A stretch of DNA of 38,504 nt from the NCBI RefSeq assembly GCF_900114545.1, contig NZ_FOTI01000027.1:1-38504 (forward strand). Direction: 5' to 3'. Below the pieces are notes generated by a model. It searched no databases and was not told the origin of the DNA. It saw only the letters and a list, made by a program, of their open reading frames with translations. The position numbers and the translations under genes are program-made. Positions 9,162-17,453 of the stretch are shown piece by piece; positions within the stretch are counted from its first letter, which is position 1, and the number at the start of each line of letters is the position of its first letter. Source of the stretch: Halanaerobium salsuginis (GTDB taxonomy: Bacteria; Bacillota; Halanaerobiia; Halanaerobiales; Halanaerobiaceae).

Positions 9162-11048
9162 ATGATTAAAGCTGTTTACTTAAAGATAATAAATAAAATT
9201 TATAGTTTGATTCGTTCAACTCATATCCAGAACAGACTAATCGTTTTATTTGTGCTCTTATCATTATTGCCAATGTTAATAACTGGTATTTATAGTTATC
9301 ATAAATCAAGTGAAGCTATATATGATAAAATAAATACTTATTCGCTGGAAGTTGTTAATCAGATTGCCAAAAATATAAATGAAGAGCTGCGTCGTATGCA
9401 GTATCAATCAATAGAAGTTGCTTTTTCTGATTTGGTTCAAAATACAATGCGTAATTATGATAAATTAAGTGATTGGCAGATTTACGATGCTCGCTTTAAA
9501 ATAAGAGATGAAATGGTACGTAAGTTTTCTTTTTCAGAATATATATCTGATGTGCAGCTTTTTACAGATCAGGGTCAAAAAATAATTGCTTACGGAGATA
9601 CTGGTTTTACTTTGAATTTTAAAGATAAATTTAGAGAAAAACTTTTAGCTGATATAAAGGAAGCTGATGGGGGAGCAGTCTGGCAGGCTGTTGATTTCAG
9701 AGATGAATTTCATCAGGTAGATCGCATCTATGCTCCTGATACATCAGGTAGGTCATATGGTATTTTAATTGGGAGAATTATTAAAGACCTTTATCAAGGT
9801 AGTCAGCTGGGAACTGTGCTTATTCGAGTTAACGAAAATATTTTTTCTGATATTTATCGGAATATAAATCTGGGTCAGGGTGCAGAGATATTTATACTCA
9901 ATCAGGCAGGAACAGTTGTTTCTACCCGAAACGCTAAATTAAGCTTTAATCAGCCTTATCCTGATAACAATTTAATTGGCAGGATTAAAGCTCAGCAGCA
10001 AAAGAAAAGTTCTCAACAAACATTTAAAATATCTTTAGAGAATGAACCTTATTTAGCTGCTTATTCTGTTATTAAAGATACTAATTGGTATATAGTTAGT
10101 ACAATTCCATTTTCTTATTTAAATAAAGAAACAAGTTTAATTAGAAAAGAAATCATTATTTTAGGACTGCTAATTTTTATATTAGCACTTGGTTTTTCTT
10201 ATATTTTTACTAAAAGTATTTCTAATCCATTAAACAAACTGGTTATAGCAATGAATAAAGTTGAAGCTGGTGATTTAAATATAAAATTGAAAGATAATTC
10301 ACAGGATGAGCTTGCAGAAGTCAGTGGGAATTTTAATATGATGGTAAGTGAATTAGAAAGTTTATTAGCTGATATTAAAGAAAAAGAAAAGCAAAAAAAT
10401 GAGTTAGAATTTAAAGCACTACAGGCACAAATCAACCCTCATTTTCTAGCTAATATACTTAATACAGCTCGTTTATTGGCAGATATGCAGAATGTAGATA
10501 ATTTAGAAAATTTCCTGGCTTCAATTATTAATTTACTGCATTTAAGTATGAATAATAAAGAGAGTTTCATTTCTGTAGAAAGAGAAATCGAATATCTTAA
10601 AAGCTATTTAAATATACAGCAGTTTAGACTTCATAATAAATTTGAAGTTCATTTTGAAATAGAGACGGAAATTTTAGATAATAAAATTCCCAAATTTATA
10701 TTACAGCCTATTGTAGAGAATTCCATAATTCATGGTATTAGCAATAAAAATGGCCAGGGTTTGATTATGATTAAGGGATATCAAGAAGCTAATAAGATTA
10801 TATTTTCTGTTACAGATGATGGTATTGGAATGACTGAAACAGAAATAAAAAAATTATTAACTGAAAATGAAACAGGAAAAGATCATTTTTCTGGGATTGG
10901 AATTAAAAATGTTAAAGAAAGAATTGAACTATACTTTGGTCCAGAATATGGAGTTGAAATTGAAAGTTTAAAAGGATATTTTACTACTGTAACAATTAAA
11001 TTAGCTGAATTAGAAAGGGATTATTATGCTGAAAGTGATGATCGTTGA
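9162..11048 (+). CDS. YesM-type sensor histidine kinase
   Basis: Membrane sensor kinase of 628 residues that should autophosphorylate and pass phosphate to the overlapping response regulator. Order: membrane span 1 (about 25-46), a large extracytoplasmic sensor region (about 47-328, Cache-like), span 2 (about 330-350), a HAMP linker (about 351-402), the His_kinase domain with the phosphoacceptor His427 in QAQINPHFLANILN, and a HATPase_c domain with the N box PIVENSIIHG near 515, DDGIGM and SGIGIKNVKERI. GGGAGA precedes the ATG. It overlaps the regulator gene by 23 bases. This family usually controls nearby sugar importers; the ligand is unknown but presumably an extracellular oligosaccharide. 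Confidence 0.95.
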   Translation: MIKAVYLKIINKIYSLIRSTHIQNRLIVLFVLLSLLPMLITGIYSYHKSSEAIYDKINTYSLEVVNQIAKNINEELRRMQYQSIEVAFSDLVQNTMRNYDKLSDWQIYDARFKIRDEMVRKFSFSEYISDVQLFTDQGQKIIAYGDTGFTLNFKDKFREKLLADIKEADGGAVWQAVDFRDEFHQVDRIYAPDTSGRSYGILIGRIIKDLYQGSQLGTVLIRVNENIFSDIYRNINLGQGAEIFILNQAGTVVSTRNAKLSFNQPYPDNNLIGRIKAQQQKKSSQQTFKISLENEPYLAAYSVIKDTNWYIVSTIPFSYLNKETSLIRKEIIILGLLIFILALGFSYIFTKSISNPLNKLVIAMNKVEAGDLNIKLKDNSQDELAEVSGNFNMMVSELESLLADIKEKEKQKNELEFKALQAQINPHFLANILNTARLLADMQNVDNLENFLASIINLLHLSMNNKESFISVEREIEYLKSYLNIQQFRLHNKFEVHFEIETEILDNKIPKFILQPIVENSIIHGISNKNGQGLIMIKGYQEANKIIFSVTDDGIGMTETEIKKLLTENETGKDHFSGIGIKNVKERIELYFGPEYGVEIESLKGYFTTVTIKLAELERDYYAESDDR

Positions 11049-12657
11049 AGATGATATTTTTGACTATACTCATTTAAAAGACTTAATTAATTGGAATAAG
11101 TATGGTTTTCAAATTACTGAACAGATAAAAAATGTAGCAGCTGCTAAGCAGAAACTTAAAACAGAAAAAATTGATCTTATAATTACAGATATGAAAATGC
11201 CAGGTCAATCAGGGGTTGATTTAATAGCTTTTGCTGCTAAAAATTATCCCCAGATAATCAATATTGTACTGAGTGGGTATAGAGATTTTGATTATGTTAA
11301 AAAAAGCCTTAAACTAGGTGCAGAAGACTATATTTTAAAACATGAATTGAAAAAGTCTAAATTACTTGCTCTGCTTAATCAAATAAAAGCTAGCTTAAAA
11401 GAAAGTGAAATTAATGATAACAGTAATATTTTCACAGAAAGTTTTCTAGTTGATCAGCGTGATATTTTGGTTCAAAATTTTGCCGATAAATTAGTTAAAG
11501 GTTATTTTGAAGATAAGATTAAGCCAAAAAGAGAACTAGAATTATTAGGGATTAATTTTGAATTTAAAAAAATGATTATAGCTTTAGGCCAGTTTGATGA
11601 TCATCAAATCTTACAGGAAAAATATCCCGCTGCCAAATTAGTTAGTCTAAAAAAATCTTTTATTAATATGGCAGCAGAAATCTTACGAGAAAATGGTAAG
11701 TCATTTGCTGTTTTAAAGGGAGAAAAATATTTTTTACTGCTTTTTTCTTTTACTAATAAGAGTGAGCTGGAGATTACAAACAATGTTACTTCAGCTGTAA
11801 ATAGAATTAAATCAGCTCTAAAAAATTATTTAAATATTACAGCTAGTATTGCTGTCGGTGAGATAGTCGATGATCCAATGCAGATACAAATAGAATATGA
11901 AAAAGTTGCTGAATTACTGCAGGAAAAGTTCTATCAAGGGAAAGATAAAATTATTTACTATAATAAAGAGAGTAGAAATAATGGTGAGCATTTTTCACTT
12001 GATATAAAAACTGAAAAAAAGTTGCATAATTATTTAGTTAATCAAAATCCAGCTGCTCTTACTGCTGAATTAGAAAGTATTTTTTGCAAAATTGCTAAAT
12101 ATAAACCTAGTTTAGGGGTAGTTAAGTTAACTTTTATATCTTTAATAAATATAGTTAATACTGTAATTAAGGATAATAAGCTTGCTAAAGATAAAATTTA
12201 TCCTGAAAATCAAAATCTATATCAGCAGTTAGATAAATTTAATACTCTGACTGAATTTCAAAGCTGGTTGCAGGAAATTTATAAGAATTTAAGCAACGAA
12301 CTGGCTGCAAAACAAGGATCTAATTACTCTGACTTAATTAGAAAAACTACAACTTATCTGAAAAAAAATTATAGTCAGGATATTACTTTGACTTCAACTG
12401 CTAAATTAGTTGGAGTATCATATTCTTATTTGAGTCGTAAATTTAAGGAAGAGTGTGGACTAGGTTTCAGTGATTATTTAAATGATCTGCGGATTAAAGC
12501 TGCTAAAAAATTAATTAATCAAGGTAACATTAACTTTAAAGAAATTGTTAAACAGGTTGGGTTTAATAATTATAATTACTTTTTTAAAGTTTTTAAGGAT
12601 ATAGAAGGGATAACTCCCAGTGAATATTTAGAAAAAAATTCTTCCGGACTAGTATAG
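11026..12657 (+). CDS. YesN-type response regulator with AraC-family DNA-binding domain
   Basis: Cytoplasmic transcription regulator of 543 residues, partner of the overlapping sensor kinase. Residues 1-120 form a CheY-like receiver with acidic pocket Glu8, Asp9 and Asp10, phosphoacceptor Asp55 in IITDMKMPG, Ser83 and Lys105. A middle region of about 300 residues without an obvious motif is usual for this type. The C-terminal AraC/XylS domain (about 434-540) has two helix-turn-helix units, LTSTAKLVGVSYSYLSRKFK and FKEIVKQVGFNNYNYFFKVF, then the family signature GITPSEYL. AAGGGA precedes the ATG inside the kinase gene. A terminator-like hairpin overlaps its last codons. Confidence 0.95.
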   Translation: MLKVMIVEDDIFDYTHLKDLINWNKYGFQITEQIKNVAAAKQKLKTEKIDLIITDMKMPGQSGVDLIAFAAKNYPQIINIVLSGYRDFDYVKKSLKLGAEDYILKHELKKSKLLALLNQIKASLKESEINDNSNIFTESFLVDQRDILVQNFADKLVKGYFEDKIKPKRELELLGINFEFKKMIIALGQFDDHQILQEKYPAAKLVSLKKSFINMAAEILRENGKSFAVLKGEKYFLLLFSFTNKSELEITNNVTSAVNRIKSALKNYLNITASIAVGEIVDDPMQIQIEYEKVAELLQEKFYQGKDKIIYYNKESRNNGEHFSLDIKTEKKLHNYLVNQNPAALTAELESIFCKIAKYKPSLGVVKLTFISLINIVNTVIKDNKLAKDKIYPENQNLYQQLDKFNTLTEFQSWLQEIYKNLSNELAAKQGSNYSDLIRKTTTYLKKNYSQDITLTSTAKLVGVSYSYLSRKFKEECGLGFSDYLNDLRIKAAKKLINQGNINFKEIVKQVGFNNYNYFFKVFKDIEGITPSEYLEKNSSGLV

Positions 12658-12675
12658 TCTGGAAGTATATTTTAT
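12641..12675 (+). terminator. terminator-like hairpin overlapping the regulator stop codon
   Basis: CTTCCGGACT (12641-12650) pairs with AGTCTGGAAG (12656-12665) with one G-U pair over a 5-base loop, followed by TATATTTTAT. The stop codon lies inside the hairpin. The tail is T-rich but interrupted, so termination strength is uncertain. Confidence 0.65.
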
Positions 12676-12696
12676 GATTTTAATATTGCAAATAGT

Positions 12697-12725
12697 TTGA
12701 CATTATAGTTTGGTTGTGTTAATCT
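12697..12725 (+). promoter_or_regulatory. promoter of the LacI-family gene
   Basis: Consensus -35 TTGACA (12697-12702), a 17-base spacer ending in TGT, and -10 TAATCT (12720-12725), which also makes an extended -10. It is the best sigma-70-type promoter found in the window. The expected start is near 12732. Confidence 0.85.
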
Positions 12726-12734
12726 TTAAGTAAA

Positions 12735-12748
12735 TCTAACCGTTTAGA
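12735..12748. promoter_or_regulatory. candidate LacI-family operator, autoregulatory
   Basis: TCTAACCGTTTAGA is a 14-bp dyad with arms TCTAA/TTAGA and a central CG; its complement differs only at the two positions flanking the centre. CG-centred dyads are the usual LacI/GalR-family operator form. It sits directly after the promoter, where a repressor would block transcription, so autoregulation by the 12826 gene product is likely. Confidence 0.65.
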
Positions 12749-12825
12749 AATAATAATCTGCACAACAATATTATTTTAAATAACAGAATATTATCAATTA
12801 TTAAATTATAGTTAAGGGGATAGTT

Positions 12826-13824
12826 ATGGCTACAATTAAGGATGTTGCTAAAAAAGCTAAGGTATCAGTTGCAACAGTTTCAGCTATTATAAATAGTGAT
12901 TCTAATGTAAAGGTTAGTAAAAAACTAACTAAGCGAGTTGAAAAAGCAATTTTAGAATTAAACTATCGCCCCAATCGGATTGCTAGAGCACTTTCTAAAA
13001 AAGAAACTCATACAATTGCTTATGTAGTACCATCTATTAGGAATGAGTTTTTTGCTCAGATTGCGCATTTTATTGAAGATTATGCTTTTGCAGAGGGATA
13101 TGGTGTTTATCTTTGTAATACCCATAGTAATTTAGAAAGAGTTAATTTATACCGTGACAACTTAATTGAAAATAGAGTAGGGGGAGTTATCACTACTTTA
13201 AGTTGGGAAATCACTCAGGGTGATTTTATTAATTCTTTGCAAAAAGAGGGAATTCCAATAGTTGGTTTAGCAGGAGCAAGAATTATTAAGACTATTGATA
13301 CAGTTACAATAAATGATCAGGCCGGAACTAAGTTAGCAATCAATTATTTATTTTCTAAGCAGCACAGCAAAATTGGCTTTATTGGCAGCAGAGATAGTAA
13401 AACAACATCAATTAGACTGCTTGGTTATAAAAAAGCTTTTAAAGAAGCTAATTTAAAAATAGATAGTAACCTAATAGAATTGGGGAAGGCATTCAGCAGA
13501 GATGAAGGATATTTATTAGCTAAAAAATTAATCCAGAAGAATAGTAAAGTTTCTGCTATTTTTGTTTATAATGATGTAATGGCTGCTGGAGTAATTGAAT
13601 TATTAAATGACTTAGGATTAGCAGTTCCCAATGATATAGCAGTGATTGGTTATGATGATAGTATTGCTAAATATATTAGACCCAAATTAACTACTATGGC
13701 ACTACCTAAAGAAAAAATGGTAAATAACACTATGCAAATTTTATTTCAGAGAATCAATAAAAAGGCAGGTGAAATAATTCATAGAAAAGTATTGCCAGAA
13801 ATTATTCAGCGAGATTCAACTTAA
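12826..13824 (+). CDS. LacI-family transcriptional repressor
   Basis: DNA-binding sugar-responsive regulator of 332 residues. The N-terminal helix-turn-helix TIKDVAKKAKVSVATVSAIIN (residues 3-23) is typical LacI, followed by the hinge with NYRPNRIARALS (45-56) and a periplasmic-binding-protein-like effector domain (about 60-330). It contains the usual effector-domain pieces GVITTLSW, IGFIGSR, AIFVYNDVMAAG and IAVIGYDDS. AAGGGGAT precedes the ATG. Its own promoter carries a matching dyad. It lies just upstream of importer 2 in the same direction, so importer 2 is the first target to suspect. The sugar effector cannot be predicted. Confidence 0.94.
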   Translation: MATIKDVAKKAKVSVATVSAIINSDSNVKVSKKLTKRVEKAILELNYRPNRIARALSKKETHTIAYVVPSIRNEFFAQIAHFIEDYAFAEGYGVYLCNTHSNLERVNLYRDNLIENRVGGVITTLSWEITQGDFINSLQKEGIPIVGLAGARIIKTIDTVTINDQAGTKLAINYLFSKQHSKIGFIGSRDSKTTSIRLLGYKKAFKEANLKIDSNLIELGKAFSRDEGYLLAKKLIQKNSKVSAIFVYNDVMAAGVIELLNDLGLAVPNDIAVIGYDDSIAKYIRPKLTTMALPKEKMVNNTMQILFQRINKKAGEIIHRKVLPEIIQRDST

Positions 13825-13875
13825 ACTTTAACTTAGCTTTTCTAATTGATTGTAAAAAAATAGCATATCTTTAAA

Positions 13876-13891
13876 TTTATTAGCCGATAAA
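13876..13891. promoter_or_regulatory. quasi-palindrome upstream of importer 2
   Basis: TTTATTAGCCGATAAA has perfect 5-bp arms (TTTAT/ATAAA) and a central GC in otherwise almost GC-free DNA, about 80 bases before the importer 2 binding-protein ATG. It could be a regulator site, but it does not match the dyad of the LacI gene closely. The rest of the 13825-13970 gap shows no terminator. Confidence 0.35.
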
Positions 13892-13970
13892 GAAGGGTAG
13901 GTGAATAATAAAATTGATTAAATGATTTAAAATATTTTAAGTTAAATAATTTTAGCAAGGGGGATTTTTT

Positions 13971-15281
13971 ATGAAAAAGATTTTAATTTTAACTTTACTG
14001 TTTTTGTTAGTCAGTTTTGGTGCTGCAGCAGCTGATTATTATCCTGAATATAGTGGTGAACCAACAACAATTACAATGTGGGCCTGGACTAGTAATGAAA
14101 ATTATTCAATTGATGAATTTGAAAAAGTTTATCCAAATATTAAAGTTAAATGGGAAAACATTAGTGATTATTATAATAAAGCACAGACTGCGTTATCTGC
14201 TGGAACAGGTTTGCCTGATGTGATTATGATAGAATATTCATATGCACCTCAATTTATGAGTATTGGGGCCTTCCAACCGATTAATAATTGGTTGGATAAA
14301 GATACCTTTGTTGAACTTTATGGTGAAGATGCTTTGGGCTGGTGTGCAATGGATGATAATATTTATGGAACTCCTCAAGACAGTGGTGCAATGGCACTAT
14401 TTTATAGAAAAGATATTTTTGATAAATATAATTTGACTGTACCAACTAATCGGGAAGACTATGTTAGCGAAATTAAAAAATTAAAAAAAGCAGCTCCAGA
14501 ATTAGACTTTGTCAGACCTCCAATTGGTTACTCAATGTGGTGGATTGGACAGATCTGGCAGGCGGGTGGTAAGCTTTTTGATTATAAAGATGGCAATTGG
14601 TATATTGACTTTACTAATCCTACCGCTGAAGAAGTTTTTGATTTCTGGGGTAAATTATTAGATGAAGGTACAATAGATTTGCAAATGTACTGGAATCCTG
14701 ATTGGTATAATTCTTTAAACAATGGCAGAACAGCTGTAGTTGAACTGGGCAGCTGGTTTGCAGAATGGCTAAAATATAACGCAACTGATTCGGAAGGCAA
14801 ATGGCGGATTGCTTTGCCAGCACAGTGGAATAAAGGTAAGCAGCATAATAGTATGATTGGTGGCTCAGGTTTTTATGTCAGTACTCAATCTGCTAATCCA
14901 GAAGCAGCAGCTTTATTCGTTAATTGGTTAAACTCTCATCCTGATTCACTTACCCAGCTTCATAATAAAAGTAATTTACCTGTATTAGTTTCTAACCGTT
15001 TCGGTGAAGTAATCGATCAGGTAAGTGGTCCTGACAAATTTTTTGGTGGTCAAAATATTGGTCAGAAACTCTGGGAATCACATAAATTAGTTAATACTAC
15101 TTTTATTACTTTACCTATTATGTCAAATGTTGATGAAAGTTTAAGTAGTTTACTTCAGGATTATGCTGATGGTAAAATTGAAAAATTTAGCGATATTTTA
15201 CCAATGTGGCAAGAGAGTGTAATTGGTACAATGCAAGAATTTGGTTATAATAATTTAATTATAGATCAATTACCAGAATAA
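13971..15281 (+). CDS. ABC sugar importer 2, periplasmic solute-binding protein
   Basis: Family 1 extracytoplasmic sugar-binding protein of 436 residues. Residues 1-21 are a type I signal peptide ending AAAA before Asp22; there is no lipobox. The mature protein begins with the ITMWAWTSNE strand and carries GTGLPDVIMIEYSYAPQF near residue 78 and the GRTAVVELGSWFAEW segment, typical of MalE-like proteins. Many tryptophans (for example MWWIGQIWQAGG) suit carbohydrate stacking. AAGGGGGA lies upstream of the ATG. It is followed by a hairpin and two permeases. The substrate is likely a hemicellulose-derived oligosaccharide by context; no more can be said. Confidence 0.92.
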   Translation: MKKILILTLLFLLVSFGAAAADYYPEYSGEPTTITMWAWTSNENYSIDEFEKVYPNIKVKWENISDYYNKAQTALSAGTGLPDVIMIEYSYAPQFMSIGAFQPINNWLDKDTFVELYGEDALGWCAMDDNIYGTPQDSGAMALFYRKDIFDKYNLTVPTNREDYVSEIKKLKKAAPELDFVRPPIGYSMWWIGQIWQAGGKLFDYKDGNWYIDFTNPTAEEVFDFWGKLLDEGTIDLQMYWNPDWYNSLNNGRTAVVELGSWFAEWLKYNATDSEGKWRIALPAQWNKGKQHNSMIGGSGFYVSTQSANPEAAALFVNWLNSHPDSLTQLHNKSNLPVLVSNRFGEVIDQVSGPDKFFGGQNIGQKLWESHKLVNTTFITLPIMSNVDESLSSLLQDYADGKIEKFSDILPMWQESVIGTMQEFGYNNLIIDQLPE

Positions 15282-15290
15282 TAGTTAAAA

Positions 15291-15320
15291 AGAGGGGGAT
15301 TCTCCCCTCTCTGTTTTTTT
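15291..15320 (+). terminator. hairpin with T tail between binding protein 2 and permease
   Basis: AGAGGGG (15291-15297) pairs with CCCCTCT (15304-15310), followed by CTGTTTTTTT. It is a good terminator shape inside what must be a single operon, so it probably lets only part of transcription pass to the permeases. Confidence 0.8.
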
Positions 15321-15383
15321 AAAAAATTCTATTTAGTTAAACAGCAAAATAAAGTAAAATTAGTCAGCAGAAGGAGGTATAAA

Positions 15384-16256
15384 ATGAATAGAAGAAAAAT
15401 AAAAACTTCAATTAAAGCATATATATTTTTAGCACCATTTCTGATTTTATTTATTGCTATGGTAGTTTATCCCATTTTTTTAGGAGCTAAACTTTCTCTT
15501 TATGGTATGCGAGGAGCTAGAACATGGTATGTTGGTCTGGATAATTATATTAGGATTTTTCAAGATCCTAAATTTTGGTCATCTTTTAAAATACCACTTT
15601 TCCTATTATTAATTCAGGTTCCGTTAATGTTATTTATTGCAACTATTTTTGCTATTCTATTTGAAAGAATGTCAAAAAGAGGAGGGGCTATTTATAGATT
15701 TATTTATTATCTACCCTATACGATTCCTGGTATAGTATCAGGTATTGTCTGGTCATATATTTTTTCAGATTCAATGTCTCCATTTAGACCATTATTAGAT
15801 CTGCTTGGTTATTCTGGTTTAAAGATAATGACCAGGCAAAATTTGCCTTTATTATTACTATTTATAATCCTATGGGCTTTCACTGGTTATACAGCTTTTA
15901 TTATTTATTCATCATTACTTTCGATTCCACGTGAACTTACAGAAGCAGCTCAGCTAGATGGTGCTAGTTTCTGGCAGACTGCTTTTAAAATAAAAATACC
16001 CCTTTTAAAAGATGTTATACTCACCTTATTTATTTTTAATGCTATTGGATCAATTCAAGTTTTTAATGAACCCTGGATGCTGCAAAATTTAGTTGTACTA
16101 CCCAATAACTATACTCCAGCTATGTATATCTATAATTCTGCTTTTTCATCGGGAAGATTTACTTATGCAGCTGCTATGGGAATAATCCTGGCTATAATAA
16201 CTTTTTTGATTTCTCTTTATTTTTTAAAAACAGCTTCCAGACAAATGTTGAATTAG
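15384..16256 (+). CDS. ABC sugar importer 2, permease (MalF type)
   Basis: Inner-membrane permease of 290 residues with about six spans; the first is the FLAPFLILFIAMVVYPIFLG segment near residues 14-33. The EAA loop LTEAAQLDGASFWQTAFKIKIP near residue 190 would contact the ATPase. AAGGAGG precedes the ATG. It pairs with the 16309 product. A 25-bp palindrome separates the two permease genes. Confidence 0.93.
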   Translation: MNRRKIKTSIKAYIFLAPFLILFIAMVVYPIFLGAKLSLYGMRGARTWYVGLDNYIRIFQDPKFWSSFKIPLFLLLIQVPLMLFIATIFAILFERMSKRGGAIYRFIYYLPYTIPGIVSGIVWSYIFSDSMSPFRPLLDLLGYSGLKIMTRQNLPLLLLFIILWAFTGYTAFIIYSSLLSIPRELTEAAQLDGASFWQTAFKIKIPLLKDVILTLFIFNAIGSIQVFNEPWMLQNLVVLPNNYTPAMYIYNSAFSSGRFTYAAAMGIILAIITFLISLYFLKTASRQMLN

Positions 16257-16270
16257 AAAATAGACAGATA

Positions 16271-16295
16271 TATAGAAAAATAATATTTTTCTATA
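16271..16295 (+). other. 25-bp AT palindrome touching the next gene's ribosome binding site
   Basis: TATAGAAAAATA (16271-16282) and TATTTTTCTATA (16284-16295) are perfect arms around a single central base. The last base belongs to the AAGGAG ribosome binding site (16295-16300) of the second importer 2 permease, so folding could influence its translation or mRNA stability. Confidence 0.5.
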
Positions 16296-16308
16296 AGGAG
16301 AGTTGAAA

Positions 16309-17133
16309 ATGAAAAAAAGAAAAAATAAAAATATTATAATTTCATTTATTTTAATAGGTCTCTCGATTTATTTTATTTTCCCTTTTTATTGGTTAATTAT
16401 TAGCACTACTAAAAATGTTAGTCAGCTTTTTCATAAATCATTACTACCAGGTAAACCAAATCATTTTATAGAAAATATCCAGTCAATTTTCAGTTATGAG
16501 AATGGAATATTTTTCAAATGGCTGGGAAATTCATTTTTATATGCAATTGTAGGAGCTTTTCTGGCTATTTTTATTGCTTGTCTGGTCGGCTATGCTTTTC
16601 GCAGATATGATTTTTATGGAAAAAGAATTGTTTTTATTTTAATCTTAGGTTTTTCTATGGTACCAGTTTATGCAACAACTTTACCTCTTTTTATGTTTTT
16701 TAAAGATCTTGCTTTAATTAATACCCGGCTGGCAATACTTTTGCCTTCCTTTGTTAATGTGTTTAGTGTTTATTTAATGGTTTCTTATTGGAATCAGATT
16801 CCAGATGAAGTATTTAGTGCTGCAGAAATAGATGGAGCAAGTGATTGGTTAATTTTTTATAAAATTGGTTTACCAAATATTATTCCTGGATTTATCACCT
16901 TATTTTTATTACACTTTGTAACTATCTGGAATAATTTTTTCTTACCTTTAGTACTACTTAATACTAGAACTAAAATGCCTTTAATTTTAGGAATAACAAC
17001 GATTACTGATTCACAGGGCCATCCAGTTTATAATTTAACTTTAACAGCGAGTTTATTTACAATTTTACCATTATTAATTTTATTTATTTCCCTGCAGAAA
17101 TACTTTAAGCCTCAGTTTTACAGCAGTAAATAG
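16309..17133 (+). CDS. ABC sugar importer 2, permease (MalG type)
   Basis: Second permease subunit, 274 residues from ATG 16309. An in-frame TTG at 16303 is too close to the AAGGAG at 16295-16300, so the ATG is preferred. About six membrane spans and the EAA loop VFSAAEIDGASDWLIFYKIGLP near residue 168 are visible. The very basic N-terminus (several Lys/Arg before the first span) fits the positive-inside rule. It ends importer 2; a terminator follows about 50 bases downstream. Confidence 0.92.
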   Translation: MKKRKNKNIIISFILIGLSIYFIFPFYWLIISTTKNVSQLFHKSLLPGKPNHFIENIQSIFSYENGIFFKWLGNSFLYAIVGAFLAIFIACLVGYAFRRYDFYGKRIVFILILGFSMVPVYATTLPLFMFFKDLALINTRLAILLPSFVNVFSVYLMVSYWNQIPDEVFSAAEIDGASDWLIFYKIGLPNIIPGFITLFLLHFVTIWNNFFLPLVLLNTRTKMPLILGITTITDSQGHPVYNLTLTASLFTILPLLILFISLQKYFKPQFYSSK

Positions 17134-17183
17134 GCTTGTTTTAGCAATTTTAATTTTTAAATAATTAATTTAGTACCAATAAT

Positions 17184-17217
17184 AAAAAAGAGTGCAGTAG
17201 TCTGCATTCTTTTTTAT
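17184..17217 (+). terminator. terminator after importer 2
   Basis: AAAAAGAGTGCAG pairs with CTGCATTCTTTTT (about 17184-17196 and 17201-17213) with one G-U pair and a 4-base loop, continuing into T residues. Good rho-independent shape. Confidence 0.8.
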
Positions 17218-17321
17218 TTTAGAGAAAATAAAAATTATAATCTATATTTTCTAAAAATAGCAAAAAATCTGAATTAAGTTGCAGGAATTTATAATTTCTT
17301 GTTGAATATATAAATAACAAG

Positions 17322-17354
17322 TTAATTTACTTCTTAAATTAATTCTTAAATTAA
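17322..17354. promoter_or_regulatory. 33-bp three-half-site element, copy 1 (importer 3)
   Basis: TTAATTTA (17322-17329), five bases, TAAATTAA (17335-17342), four bases, TAAATTAA (17347-17354). The first two half-sites form a dyad and the last two are in a 12-bp tandem repeat (TTCTTAAATTAA twice). The same element, differing at 3 of 33 bases, lies upstream of xylA. It sits about 27 bases after a TATAAT box and 100 bases before the binding-protein ATG, so a repressor operator is the simplest reading. Confidence 0.6.
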
Positions 17355-17453
17355 AGTAATTTAAATTTTGAGTTGAGGAGGGATAACCTTAGTTAGAGTA
17401 AACTTATTAGCTGATCTATATTTACTCAGTTAAAAACTTTAAGGAGGAAAAAA

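Larger units (their letters stand above)
17134..17453 (+). other. 320-bp intergenic region before importer 3
   Basis: No gene. It holds a terminator for importer 2 (17184-17217), a possible -10 box TATAAT at 17290-17295, the 33-bp repeat element at 17322-17354, and an apparently unused ribosome-binding-site-like GGAGGG near 17377-17382. An imperfect inverted repeat, GAGTAAA (17396-17402) with TTTACTC (17421-17427), precedes the true AAGGAGG before ATG 17454. The layout suggests a regulated promoter with a leader of about 150 bases. Confidence 0.6.

Noticed and set aside
14017-14223. Alternative + frame inside the importer 2 binding-protein gene
   Set aside because: Out of frame with a complete, clearly recognisable binding protein.
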